From NCBI GenBank assembly GCA_018398805.1, contig JAGFBZ010001541.1, forward strand, positions 1 through 64,000: a DNA stretch of 64,000 nucleotides, read 5' to 3'. The notes under the pieces are model-generated. The model searched no databases and was not told the origin of the DNA. It saw only the letters and a program-made list of their open reading frames with translations. The stretch is from Hirundichthys speculiger (taxonomy: Eukaryota > Chordata > Actinopteri > Beloniformes > Exocoetidae). Below, piece by piece: positions 1-9,466 of the stretch. The first letter of the stretch is position 1. Each line of letters begins with the position of its first letter. The position numbers and the translations under genes were made by a program.

Positions 1-475
1 GCCAAATTATGAGGCCTGGCGGCGATTTTGGAGACTAATTTTTTTTCCCTTGGTTTTTCTTTTCTGCTTAAACTCTGTTTAAATCTCGCTCGCTTGACTT
101 CCTGATATGGTCCTGAGTGTGAACGTCTTGTGGGGCGCGCACAACTGACCGTTCAACCTATCAACAGATGCCTTCAGGGTTCACTAGAAATAAAAATAAA
201 AAAAACACACTCTCCGGCAAACAGTTGCAGCAGGCAATAATTTGAAAAAGTCAAATTATCGTACATTTGACCTTTTTTTGGATTATTGATCGTACATCGT
301 ACAGAGGGTCAAATTATCTTACAAGTACGATAATTATCGTACACCTGGCAGCGCTGTCTGCAACCACACGTGAGCGTCACTTAAGGCAAAATGATAGATA
401 AACAGAACGGTTTCATTTGAAGGAATATTCGCTCACTTTTAGGACAAGTCGGCGAAAAACCCACCCAGTTTGAAA
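1..475. other. Unassigned AT-rich DNA
   Basis: No gene or recognised repeat family. It holds an 18-bp perfect palindrome at 325-342 (GTACGATAATTATCGTAC). Related ATCGTAC and CAAATTATC words recur at 252-320 in both orientations, so this may be the end of an unidentified foldback element. Confidence 0.4.
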
Positions 476-854
476 TAGGGTTGTGAAAAAAAAATCGATT
501 TGGCGATATATCGCGATTTTTAGCCGCACAATATAGTATCGATTTTTCAGCTCCTAATATCAATTTTTTAGGAAAATTTTTTTTCTATTCATTTTATTTA
601 TTTATTTAATGTGCAAATACACTAATAATAAACAATAAATAGGTTGCTTTGAAGCAAATAGTTTTGACTCAATTTGTCCTCTGAATGATCAATATCATCT
701 GATGAACATATACAGCAACTTGATTTTTCATCTCTACTTTTAATTTTGATATTAACTGGGTAGAATATCACAATATATCATTATAATATAGTATTGTGAC
801 CCAAGTATAATGATACATATCATATTGCAAGGTGTTTGCCAATACTCACCCCTA
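476..854. mobile_element. hAT-type MITE
   Basis: The element starts TAGGGTTGTG and ends CTCACCCCTA. It is flanked by a perfect 8-bp target duplication, GTTTGAAA, at 468-475 and 855-862. The interior is AT-rich with repeated ATATC/CGATTTT words and no coding capacity. An 8-bp duplication and TAGGG ends are usual for non-autonomous hAT elements. Confidence 0.75.
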
Positions 855-862
855 GTTTGAAA

Positions 863-1606
863 CTACTGTCCCGGTCAGTTCTTGCGATGTCATACACCAT
901 CGTCGCTGGCTCATGGAGCTTCAGTGGACATCACAGCAGAGAAAGGAACAGTGACACGACAAGAGACTCAGTAAGAGTAACTCACAGTGTCATAAAACCA
1001 GCATGGTTAACTTGGTTTTATATTCATTCCCATGCACATTCACACAGCACCTCCTTCATCCTCAGAGCTCTGTGCAGATCCACGCAGATCTGTTTCTACT
1101 GGGTCTATGCAGGGTATCCATGAAAGAACTTCACAGAGAAAGCTGCTGCTTTCAAAAAGAAAGAACAACACACACACAAGAAAAAAGACCTCTGAGGTTT
1201 GCCAAAGAGCTCCTTCGCAGTCCACAAGGCCACGAGGAACATGCTTTGTGGACTGATGGAAGAAAAAACTGGGATTGTTTGGGAAGAATGCTCAGAACAA
1301 GTCTGTGGGGGGAAAAGGGCAAAGCTCACAAAAACAACATCACCCCAAAGGTGAAGAATGGTGGAGAGTGTCATGATTCAGGCATCCTTCACGTCCTCAG
1401 GGCCTGGATCACCTGGAATCATCCAACAGTCTGCAGGAGCTCAGCGCATCCGTTCACCAGCTGACGGTCCTGTTTTGTCAGATCACATCTTACAGCAAAT
1501 GAATGCAAAAAACTAGTTAATTCATTAGACAGTAGATGCGTGATTGCAGATATGTTAACTCCAAACTACTTTGTGCCGTATGAGCGTTAGGTCTGAAGCT
1601 GCAAAT
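863..1606. other. Unassigned intergenic DNA
   Basis: Several overlapping reading frames of 60-150 codons occur on both strands. None has a recognisable domain and their compositions are complementary shadows of one another, so I see no gene here. Confidence 0.4.
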
Positions 1607-1679
1607 TCATCCCAGCATCGCTGGTTCCGACTGCTGAAGTTGCCCTGATGTGCAGCGTCTGTAGGAGCCTGGAGAGGTC
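1607..1679 (+). repeat. 73-bp direct repeat, left copy
   Basis: This matches 4582-4654 with three differences, all transitions. The two copies bracket the telomere-like arrays and the Penelope-like element exactly, so they look like a long target-site duplication. Its last bases also form an inverted repeat with the next few bases: CTGTAGGAG at 1659-1667 pairs with CTCCTACAG at 1679-1687. Confidence 0.85.
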
Positions 1680-1687
1680 TCCTACAG

Positions 1688-1927
1688 ACCCTGCCCTAAC
1701 CCTAACCCCTAACCTTAACCCTAACCCTAACCCCTAACCTTAACCCTAACCCTAACCCTAACCCTAACCCTAACCCCTAAGCTTAACCCTTACCCTAACC
1801 CTAACCCTAACCCCTAACCCTAACCCTAACCCTAACCCCTAACCTTAACCCTAACCCTAACCCCAACCTTAACCCTAACCCTAACCCTAACCCCTAACCT
1901 TAACCCTAACCCTAACCCTAACCTTAA
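1688..1927 (+). repeat. Interstitial telomere-like array (CCCTAA)n
   Basis: About 240 bp of CCCTAA units mixed with variant units CCCCTAA and CCTTAA. The variants come in a repeating order of roughly 25 bp (two normal units, then CCCCTAA, then CCTTAA). This is C-strand vertebrate telomere sequence. It runs directly into the truncated Penelope-like reading frame at about 1928. Confidence 0.9.
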
Positions 1928-3655
1928 CCCTTCAACAGAAACCCAGATCCAGCACGCCCAGACTCAGAACTTCTTCAAATCATAGAACTCTGTCTAAATA
2001 ATAATGATTTTCTTTTCAATAATCAATTTTACTTACAGATTCACGGGACAGCCATGGGCCAGAGGTTTGCACCTGCATACGCCAACCTTTATATGAGCGA
2101 GTGGGAGCGAGAAGCATTAGCCAAATGTCCACTTCAACCATCCCTTTACCTCCGCTTTCTGGATGACATCTTTGGAATTTGGCCCCATGATCACTCCAAA
2201 TTTCCAGAATTCATTTCTATTCTTAATAATCATCATCCCTCCATCACAGTTAAATACACAATAAATACCTCACACATTAATTTTCTTGATACTACAGTTT
2301 TCTTCGGGCCCTCCAACACTACTCACAGAACCTTACAGACCAAAGTATATTTCAAACCTACGGACACACACGCATTACTTCATAAAACCAGCTATCACCC
2401 AAAACACACATTTAAAGGAATCATTAAATCACAACTCATCCATTTCCATCGCATTTGCAGTAATATCCATGACTTTCACACAGCCACCAATACTCTTTTC
2501 CAAAGCCTCCGGTCCAGAGGCTATTCCAAACCTTTTCTCCGTTCCATAAAAAACACCACATTGGCCTCTCTCGCTCCCACTCGCTCTCCTCCCCTCCCTT
2601 CTCCACCCCACTATTCTCCTTTCCCTCCACGCCAGGTCCGTGAGCTTGGGCCCCTGCTAAGTCTTTCCCCTTACCCTAACCAGGGTCTGAATCCCAATCC
2701 TTACCCACCACATCACCCCACACTTTCCCCCATATTGAACTACCCTGTCCTCCCCCAGACTGATCCTGTCCCCTTCCTTATACCTAACCCTACCCCTACC
2801 ACAGTTCCCAACCCTATCCCTCTCCCTAACCCTACTGTCCCTAACCATCACCCCCCCCTCAACCCTACCCTCATCCCTAACCCTAACCCTACCCCCAACC
2901 CAATCCAGGTCCCGAACCCTAACCCCGGCCCTATTCCTACCTCCAACCCCAACCTGCCCCTCAACCCTTATCTAAATCATGATAAGCCCCAGTTCCCTTC
3001 CCCAAAAGACGACATGGGCCCAAGCTCACTTCTCAAACACCCTCAACCAACACTCCATAACCCCCTTCCATCTCCACATCTGATTCCCTTTGTCTCCACC
3101 TTTTCCCACCAAACCTCTGGTCTTCATCGTATCATTAAACACAATTTTATTATATTACAGTCTCAACATTCAGCCTTCCAGAATCACAAGATCATCTCAG
3201 CATACAAGAAACACAAGAGCCTCTACTCCATACTCATCAGATCCAAATTTACTGACCATAGACCCACACCTCCTCTTCTTCATAATCACCACTATAAAGA
3301 TCGAAAATTTATCCATAACCCACACAGTAAGACTTCCTTCCCCGTCCTAGGCTCACTTTCCATCACCACTACCAACGTTGTATACATCATCACATGCACA
3401 CTTTGCAATAATCATTATATTGGTGAAACAAAACATTCCGTCCACACCCGTCTATCACAACACCTCCGTAACATTGGGGAGGGTCGACTATCTACCCCCC
3501 TGGTACAACATTTTCAACTTCACCCTCCTACCCACCTCATTATAACAGCGTTGGAAAACAATGACCGTTGGACCTGCGGGCAGAGGAAGAGAGCAGAGAA
3601 GATCTGGATCCACAGGCTCGGGACCACTGTGCCCGGGGGCCTAAATGCTGAATGA
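1928..3655 (+). CDS. Penelope-like element RT + GIY-YIG endonuclease, 5'-truncated
   Basis: This encodes the polyprotein of a Penelope-like retroelement, which copies itself by reverse transcription primed at a nick. The first in-frame ATG is at 2054, giving 533 residues, but the frame stays open upstream to 1928 and that stretch is also RT-like (Y-L-Q-I-H-G-T-A-M-G just at the ATG). ATG 2054 is therefore only a conserved Met inside the RT. Numbering from that Met, the GTAMGQRFAPAYANLYM motif is at the start, the catalytic FLDD at about 35-38, and an Asn/Pro-rich linker at about 200-305. A GIY-YIG nuclease follows at about 442-520 (VVYIITCTLC, then HYIGET, then R and H). The usual C-terminal P-G-L-N is present. 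The fingers and the motif A aspartate are missing, so the RT should be inactive. A poly(A) signal AATAAA overlaps the stop. The linker is built from telomere-like DNA. Confidence 0.88.
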   Translation, partial: PFNRNPDPARPDSELLQIIELCLNNNDFLFNNQFYLQIHGTAMGQRFAPAYANLYMSEWEREALAKCPLQPSLYLRFLDDIFGIWPHDHSKFPEFISILNNHHPSITVKYTINTSHINFLDTTVFFGPSNTTHRTLQTKVYFKPTDTHALLHKTSYHPKHTFKGIIKSQLIHFHRICSNIHDFHTATNTLFQSLRSRGYSKPFLRSIKNTTLASLAPTRSPPLPSPPHYSPFPPRQVRELGPLLSLSPYPNQGLNPNPYPPHHPTLSPILNYPVLPQTDPVPFLIPNPTPTTVPNPIPLPNPTVPNHHPPLNPTLIPNPNPTPNPIQVPNPNPGPIPTSNPNLPLNPYLNHDKPQFPSPKDDMGPSSLLKHPQPTLHNPLPSPHLIPFVSTFSHQTSGLHRIIKHNFIILQSQHSAFQNHKIISAYKKHKSLYSILIRSKFTDHRPTPPLLHNHHYKDRKFIHNPHSKTSFPVLGSLSITTTNVVYIITCTLCNNHYIGETKHSVHTRLSQHLRNIGEGRLSTPLVQHFQLHPPTHLIITALENNDRWTCGQRKRAEKIWIHRLGTTVPGGLNAE

Positions 3656-4494
3656 ATAAAAAGACAACCTTGTCCACTACCTCTGGGCATGCGTCCTCCC
3701 GGGCCTGTGCCTCCACTGACTTGGACCATGCGGATCCTACCCTAAGTCAACCTGAAACCATCAGAAAGGAAAAAAAAAAAAAAAACCCGGTCCACAAATG
3801 GATGGACTGGGCTTTGATTCCACAGCTGGATGGGAGGTACACAAATTTAAGATTCCCCCCCCCCCCCCCCCCCTTTTTTTTTTTTTTTTTTTTAATTCAT
3901 TAATAGGGGCAATAATAACCCCCTTCCCCATGTTTCATGTAAATTAACTTTTTTTTTTTGCATGTTTTAGCATTTTAACTATATTTATATCTATCTCTTT
4001 TATTGCCAGCACTTAATTTTTCTTATAGCACTTGTGTTTTTACTTGTTGTCCAGTTTTTTATAGCACTTACCTCCTCTGCCCCTATTTGTAAGTATTTTT
4101 TTTATTTACTTATTTATTTATTTATTTATTTATTTCTCTTTTCTTTTTAGACTCCCATCTTTTACTTTTCGTTTTGCACCTTTTTTAATACAATTCTATG
4201 TGTTTCCCTTGCTGATCCGCATGGTCCTAACTGGGACGGGACCCAGCACTCCAATAGAACTTCTCATGATTTTAGCTATTTTAATAAAGCTTTTTTATTT
4301 TATTTTATTTATTTATTTATTTTTTAAACTACTGGGCCCGTCCCTTTTACTAAAAGTATCACTATTAACCTGCTTTCTTCACTCTGCCCAGTGCTCTGCC
4401 TGGGAATCGAACCCTGATCCCCGGTGAAGAAGACCACTCCATTTTCCATATCGCCATCCACCTTGACAGATCAGTAGGCCAGTGCACGTAAGTC
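3656..4494 (+). other. 3' flank of the Penelope-like element with homopolymer runs
   Basis: Probably the 3' untranslated part of the element. It contains an A run near 3771-3785, a 19-bp C run followed by a 20-bp T run (3855-3893), and T-rich ATTT tracts at 4100-4135 and 4290-4325. No gene is seen. The homopolymers are likely to be length-uncertain in any assembly. Confidence 0.5.
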
Positions 4495-4581
4495 TTAACC
4501 CAAACCCAGAACCCCAACCCTAACCCCAACCCCAACCTTAACCCTAACCCTAACCCTAACCCCTAACCTTAACCCTAACCC
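4495..4581 (+). repeat. Interstitial telomere-like array, right of PLE
   Basis: About 85 bp of CCCTAA with the same CCCCTAA and CCTTAA variants in the same order as the array at 1688-1927. It directly abuts the right copy of the 73-bp repeat. Confidence 0.9.
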
Positions 4582-4654
4582 TCATCCCAGCATCACTGGT
4601 TCCGACTGCTGAAGTTGCTCTGATGTGCAGCATCTGTAGGAGCCTGGAGAGGTC
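4582..4654 (+). repeat. 73-bp direct repeat, right copy
   Basis: Partner of 1607-1679 with 70 of 73 bases identical. It closes the telomere-PLE-telomere block. Confidence 0.85.
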
Positions 4655-6135
4655 CTCAGTCCCACTGCGCAACCCTCAGATAGCAGAGAAATGACAGCTA
4701 CCTGCTTTTGGCCCGTCCAAGTGTTTGTAAGCTTTACTGAATCCGTTATATTTTCCTAAAAACGTTAGTTTGGCTCAACTGAGCACCAATAAGGAGAAGA
4801 GTGTAAAGAGAATCTCTGTTATTTCAGGCTGCAGTAATGTCCCGTTTCAGTGATGATCCAGTTCTAAAGCAGAATCCACGAAAGGCCGAGGCCCTCGCTC
4901 AAACATTCACAGCGCTGGAGGGAACGTTCAACGAAGCTCCGTCCTGAAAAATCATCCTCAAGTTTGACGCCAGCGTAATTCGCTACGCAACTTTTGCATG
5001 AATTACTTCATTTGCAGTGAAAACTGAACACCTAAAATAAAAACTGCTGCTGAAGACAAGAACCAGACTGTTGTATCTTCCCTGGGTCATTCCTTCCCTT
5101 AAATATGTCAGAAGGAATAAAACATGGGAAAAATGAATCATTCGGTCCTGAAGACTCCCGTCCTTGCAGGTATATTGAGTTTAACTCAGCCTTTATGGCT
5201 GTAGGAAATCCTGTTTTATCCATTCAGGAAACAGACTCCTGCAGACACCCGGAGGCAACAAACTTAATCTCCTCTTAATGTTTTGTCAAAAACCTGCGTT
5301 ACAGTGGTGAGAAAGAGTGCATAACAGATCGCAATGTACTCATCAATAATGAATATTGTGTTTTTCCAGATATTTCCACTAGTAAGAGCTGTGAGGATGT
5401 AGAGCAAAGTGTGTGAAGTAAAACACAGCATTTAGTGATTTCAGCGATGTTCTTGTGTGTGTACGCCTCTGGCAACTTCAAAACCACAGCGTCTCAGTTC
5501 CGGCTTTTCATGTGTTTGCACCAGAAGTGGTGCTGAAATCCGGATGTTCAGACTTTGTCCTGAATAAAGGGAAGGCTTTGGGGCTTCCTCTTATTTAGCG
5601 TGAGCGTCAGGGAACTCTGGGAACTCATGACCAAAGCAGAAGAGAGGGAAGACCTTCCCTTCTGAGCACATACATTTAAAACCACAAACTGTGCTGCAGT
5701 TTGAGTTTTTACACATCCTCATACGCAACCTGCATGCAGCATCCTGCCAGCATCTATCAACCTTTGTAGACCAGTGTGGTTGATTTTTTTCCCTTTTCTT
5801 TTTAAACTCGTGATAAAGTCTCTAAATGCAGGAACACATCTGACCACATGGAGGCAGCATATCACAAGAAAGCTCACGTGTCAGCATCTCGCCATGGGAC
5901 ACATAAAACTACACCCCTAGTGGAACAAAGTGGTATTTCAAGTCTTACAGTCCTTTACCAGTGCTCGATTAAGTGTTGTCAGTGGCTCTTTAGTCAACAA
6001 TCACAGTAATGTTTTGTAATTCATTAATCATGATTAATTGCATTTTTAAAAATAAATCAAATAGCAGCATAAGTCAGGTTTTCAACTCAATTAAATTTGA
6101 ATTTCAATGAGTAGACATAAATATGAACTTAAATA
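4655..6135. other. Unassigned intergenic DNA
   Basis: No coding similarity or known repeat recognised in this 1.5-kb stretch. The short reading frames are scattered and unrelated to known proteins. Confidence 0.4.
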
Positions 6136-6262
6136 GTGAAATGGACTGCACTTATTTGACACCATCATGTTGCCTCCCAAAGTGCTTTACATTGGCCTCT
6201 CATTCACACACCAGTGGGGGGCTGCTGCCAGGCCACTGGGGGCAAGTTAGGGTTCAGTGTGT
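6136..6262 (-). mobile_element. tRNA-derived SINE fragment (3' part)
   Basis: It shares the words AAGTGCTTTACATTGGCC and CTCATTCACACACCAGTGGG with the fuller copy at 52770-53030. The tRNA-like head is missing, so this is a truncated copy. Confidence 0.6.
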
Positions 6263-6484
6263 TGCTCAGGAGACTTAAGCAACCAAGGTTTTTATCCTTC
6301 ATCTATATTTATCCGTGCAGATTAACGCAAACTCAAAGTGCATTTATAGTTATTATTATATATTATAAGAGTTTTTATAAAGTCGAGCACAAACTCATGA
6401 GCTATTCAGAGTCTGGATGTGGAAGGAGAATATCTACTGCTCTGACGGAGTCTACCGCCAACTGGGAGGGTTTTTGGACTGGGG

Positions 6485-7612
6485 AGGGGTCCACTACAGC
6501 AGCAGCCCAACTACCGCATCTAACAGAGTGGCCCAGCTACCCCCAGCTACCCCAACTACCACAGCGTCCCAGCTACCACAATTACCGCAACGGTCCAGCT
6601 ACCACAATTACCACAACAGCCCAGCTACCACAACCACTGCAACTACCCAACAGCCCAGCTACCCCAACTACCACAGCGGCCTAGCTACCACAGCAGCCCA
6701 GCTACCACAATTACCCCAATGGCCCAGCTACCGTAACTACTGCAACTACCCCAACTACCACAACGGCCCAGCTACCACAACTACCACAGCGGCCCAGCTA
6801 CCTCAACTACCCCGAGGGCCCAGCTACCGTAACTACTGCAACTACCCCAACTACCCTAACTACTCCAACGGCCCAGCTACCACAACTACTGCAACTACCC
6901 CAACGGCACAGCTATTGCAACTACCACAGCAGCCCAGCTACCACAATTACCCCAAGGGCCCAGCTACCGTAACTACTGCAACTACCCCAACTACCCCAAC
7001 TACCCTAACTACTCCAACTTCCCAGCTACAACAACTACTGCAACTACCCCAACGGCCCAGCTATTGGAACTACTGCAACTACCCCAATGGCCCAGCTACC
7101 ACAACTACTGCAACTACCCGAACTACCCCAACGGCCCAGCTACCACAATTACCACAACAGCCCAGCTACTGCAACTACTGCAACTACCCCAACTACCCCA
7201 GGTACCCCAACTGCCTCAACTACCCCAATGGCCCAGCTACCACAATTGCCAAAATGGCCCAGCTACCGTAACTACTGCAACTACCTCAACTACCCCAGCT
7301 ACCCCAACTGCCTCAACTACCCCAATGGCCCAGCTACCAAGACTACCGCAACTACCACAGCGTCCCAGCTACCACAGAAGCCCAGAAGCCCAGTTACCAC
7401 AACCGTAATGGCCCAGCTATTGCAACTACTGCAATTACCCCAACGGCCCAGCTACCACAACTACCACAACGGCCCAGCTACCTCAGAGGCAAAAGCTACC
7501 ACAGCAGCCAGCTACCGCAACTACAGCAACTACTCCAGAGGCCCAACTACAGCAGAGCCCAGCTCCCGCCAGCTCCCGCAGCTACAGCAGGAGCCTAACC
7601 CCACTGGTCGTT
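6485..7612 (+). repeat. Minisatellite with a 9-bp unit
   Basis: About 1.1 kb of degenerate 9-bp units (CAACTACCC, CAGCTACCA, CAACTACTG, CAACGGCCC). The unit length is a multiple of three and the plus strand lacks stop words, so all three plus frames stay open for 100-280 codons. They read as Gln-Leu-Pro, Asn-Tyr-Pro or Thr-Thr-Pro repeats. Local blocks of 60-130 bp recur with high similarity (for example around 6820-6890 and 6960-7020), showing a higher-order structure. Confidence 0.9.
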
Positions 7613-8004
7613 GAGAAGAGCAGTGTGAAGTTGCCGGAGGGGTCTGAACACTTGCTAAACACTGCTTCTTCGCTGCTGGCAAATGAACTTTAGGTGCTTT
7701 ACTGCCACCTCCTGGGCTGGTGTGTGGGCATCAGTGTTACCAGTGTTCCAGAATGTAGGGAACTGAGAAAGCTATTAAATGTATTATTTTTTTTCTGTAA
7801 TTAATTCCCCATGCAACCAGGAATACATATTTGCAAAAGTAATTTGTGTCAATCATTATATCACATGTCATTACATCACTTTTATAACACTGGTAAATGG
7901 GTCTTTTCATTCAGTCATAAATGTGCTCTTGTGAAAGTGCGGCTCAGAGCTTGTAATTCAGCTGAATTGTAATATTAATTACCATTATTATTACTATGAG
8001 AACA
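7613..8004. other. Unassigned intergenic DNA
   Basis: No gene or recognised repeat seen in about 390 bp. Confidence 0.4.
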
Positions 8005-8215
8005 GCCCTTTGGCTGGAAGGCTGCTGGATCAATCCCCAGCCTCTTCACCTGCCTGAAGTCCTTGGGCAGTACATTGAACCCCACACTGGCCCCACTGCC
8101 TCAGCCAACAAGGGGTCACGGGGCTGTGCTCTCCTAGTGCCGGTTCCAAGCCTGGTTAAATGGGGAGAAGGGGAAAGGCATCCATCATTAAACATGCTGC
8201 AAATGTGTATTCAGA
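8005..8215 (+). mobile_element. SINE-like repeat
   Basis: It carries a B-box-like GGATCAATCCC at about 8029. This is followed by the phrase AGTCCTTGGGCAGTACATTG and a tail resembling the fish repeat consensus GCCGGTTCCAAGCC, GGTTAAATGGGGAG, GGCATCC. The A box is not convincing, so the head is degraded. Confidence 0.45.
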
Positions 8216-8499
8216 ATATAATATGAGCAAAAATGTTGCTCATATTATGAGGATAGCCCTGTCTATAGGTAAGACTGGTCCTGAGCAAATAGAGCTGAAG
8301 GCTAGAAGTGACACCTTAAGCTTTTGTTTGCACCTCAATGCTTTTGTTCTTGTGGACGTGCAAACCATCATGAGTCACAGCCAAGTCTACGTCCAGCCAA
8401 GTACGGTAGAAATCCCCAGATGTGATCTTGCACTGCCCACTTTATCGAAGGATGCATCCAGTGGAGACTTGTGCCGATCCAGCACATTACGGCAGGCTG

Positions 8500-8557
8500 T
8501 TAGGGTTGGGGTTAGGGTTAGGGTTAGGATTAACCCTAACCCTAATCCTAACCCTAG
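8500..8557. repeat. Head-to-head telomeric repeat
   Basis: TTAGGG-type units on the left (about 8500-8529) turn into CCCTAA-type units on the right (about 8532-8556) with almost no spacer. The orientation is the one expected from joining two chromosome ends, but only four to five units are present on each side. A palindromic micro-insertion is an alternative. Confidence 0.85.
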
Positions 8558-8992
8558 GTTCCAAAGTCAGCACGGAGGGATAACCTCAAGAGTGGTTGAG
8601 AGTTAAACAGCAAAGATCCTGCAGGACCTCCAAATCCAGAATGATAAACTCAAGAAAGCCAGCTGGATATTTTGGTGATCATTGGGGATCTCTTTCAAGA
8701 AGAGAGTGGTCCTTAAAGCATCTAAGATACTCAAGCTTTGGCCTTTAGCGGAGGACCGGACCTGAATGGAGAACTGCTCACAGAGATATAGATATAGATA
8801 GATGTATATATCTAAATGTTAATTCATAAAATATGTCTCAGTGACTGTACAATAAAACAAAAAGCATTGCAATAGAAACTCAGATAATAAAAAAGGAGGA
8901 AGGAACAAGAAAACTGATCACAACATTTCAAGATTTACTCTCGGGTTACATACTCTTGGCAACCTTTTCCTATTAACCAAAGGTCAGATTTA
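8558..8992. other. Unassigned intergenic DNA
   Basis: No gene seen. A short GATATA/GATAGA tract occurs at about 8782-8810. Confidence 0.4.
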
Positions 8993-9466
8993 GGGCCCGA
9001 TCTTCCGCCAAACCTCCTAAAGCTGCTATTAAGGGATAGCGGGTAGCTGGAGGGGCGTTCCCCCGTAAAGAACGCAATCTTCCACCTCCCTAAACCCACT
9101 ATCTTACCTGCGATACCCGCTATATCATGCATGGGAGTGGTTAGGACGTTCCACCTGTTCAATCAGTGCATCAGTAGCCATTGCCTTTAAGAGCAGGTTG
9201 TGCTACCCGCTACCTACAACCCGCTACCCGCTACCTGCTACCCGCAACCCCTTACCCTAAACCCGCAATTGCAAGATACCAAGTTTGCGGAAAGCACAAA
9301 AGACACGCCTATTGCCACACCTACAATGTGAGTAAGGGAGTCGGCATGGCGGGTAGCAGCTTTAGGGAAGTGGAAGACTGCTTTAGCGGTTAGCGGACAT
9401 TCCAAATTGCGGGTAGCAGGTAGTAGGTAGCGGCTAGCAGCTAGCAGGAGTTGTATGATCGGGGCC
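8993..9466. mobile_element. Non-autonomous DNA transposon, Harbinger-like
   Basis: The ends GGGCCCGATC and GATCGGGGCC are inverted repeats. Subterminal copies of GCTACCCG lie near the left and GCGGGTAGC near the right, so the whole element is loosely self-complementary. A shorter sibling is at 21183-21465. The flanks (TTA, ATA) allow a 3-bp target duplication only ambiguously, so the superfamily is inferred from the sibling. Confidence 0.6.

Noticed and set aside
836..1464. Overlapping frames of 95, 153 and 74 codons as host exons
   Set aside because: No domain, no splice context and frames open on both strands alike.
3855..3893. C19-T20 tract as a functional element
   Set aside because: Homopolymers of this kind also occur at 22738-22757 and 59955-59988. 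They are more likely slippage products or assembly-limited tracts.
6417..7614. Long plus-strand reading frames as protein genes
   Set aside because: They follow from a 9-bp unit without stop words. All three frames are equally open and the protein is pure repeat.
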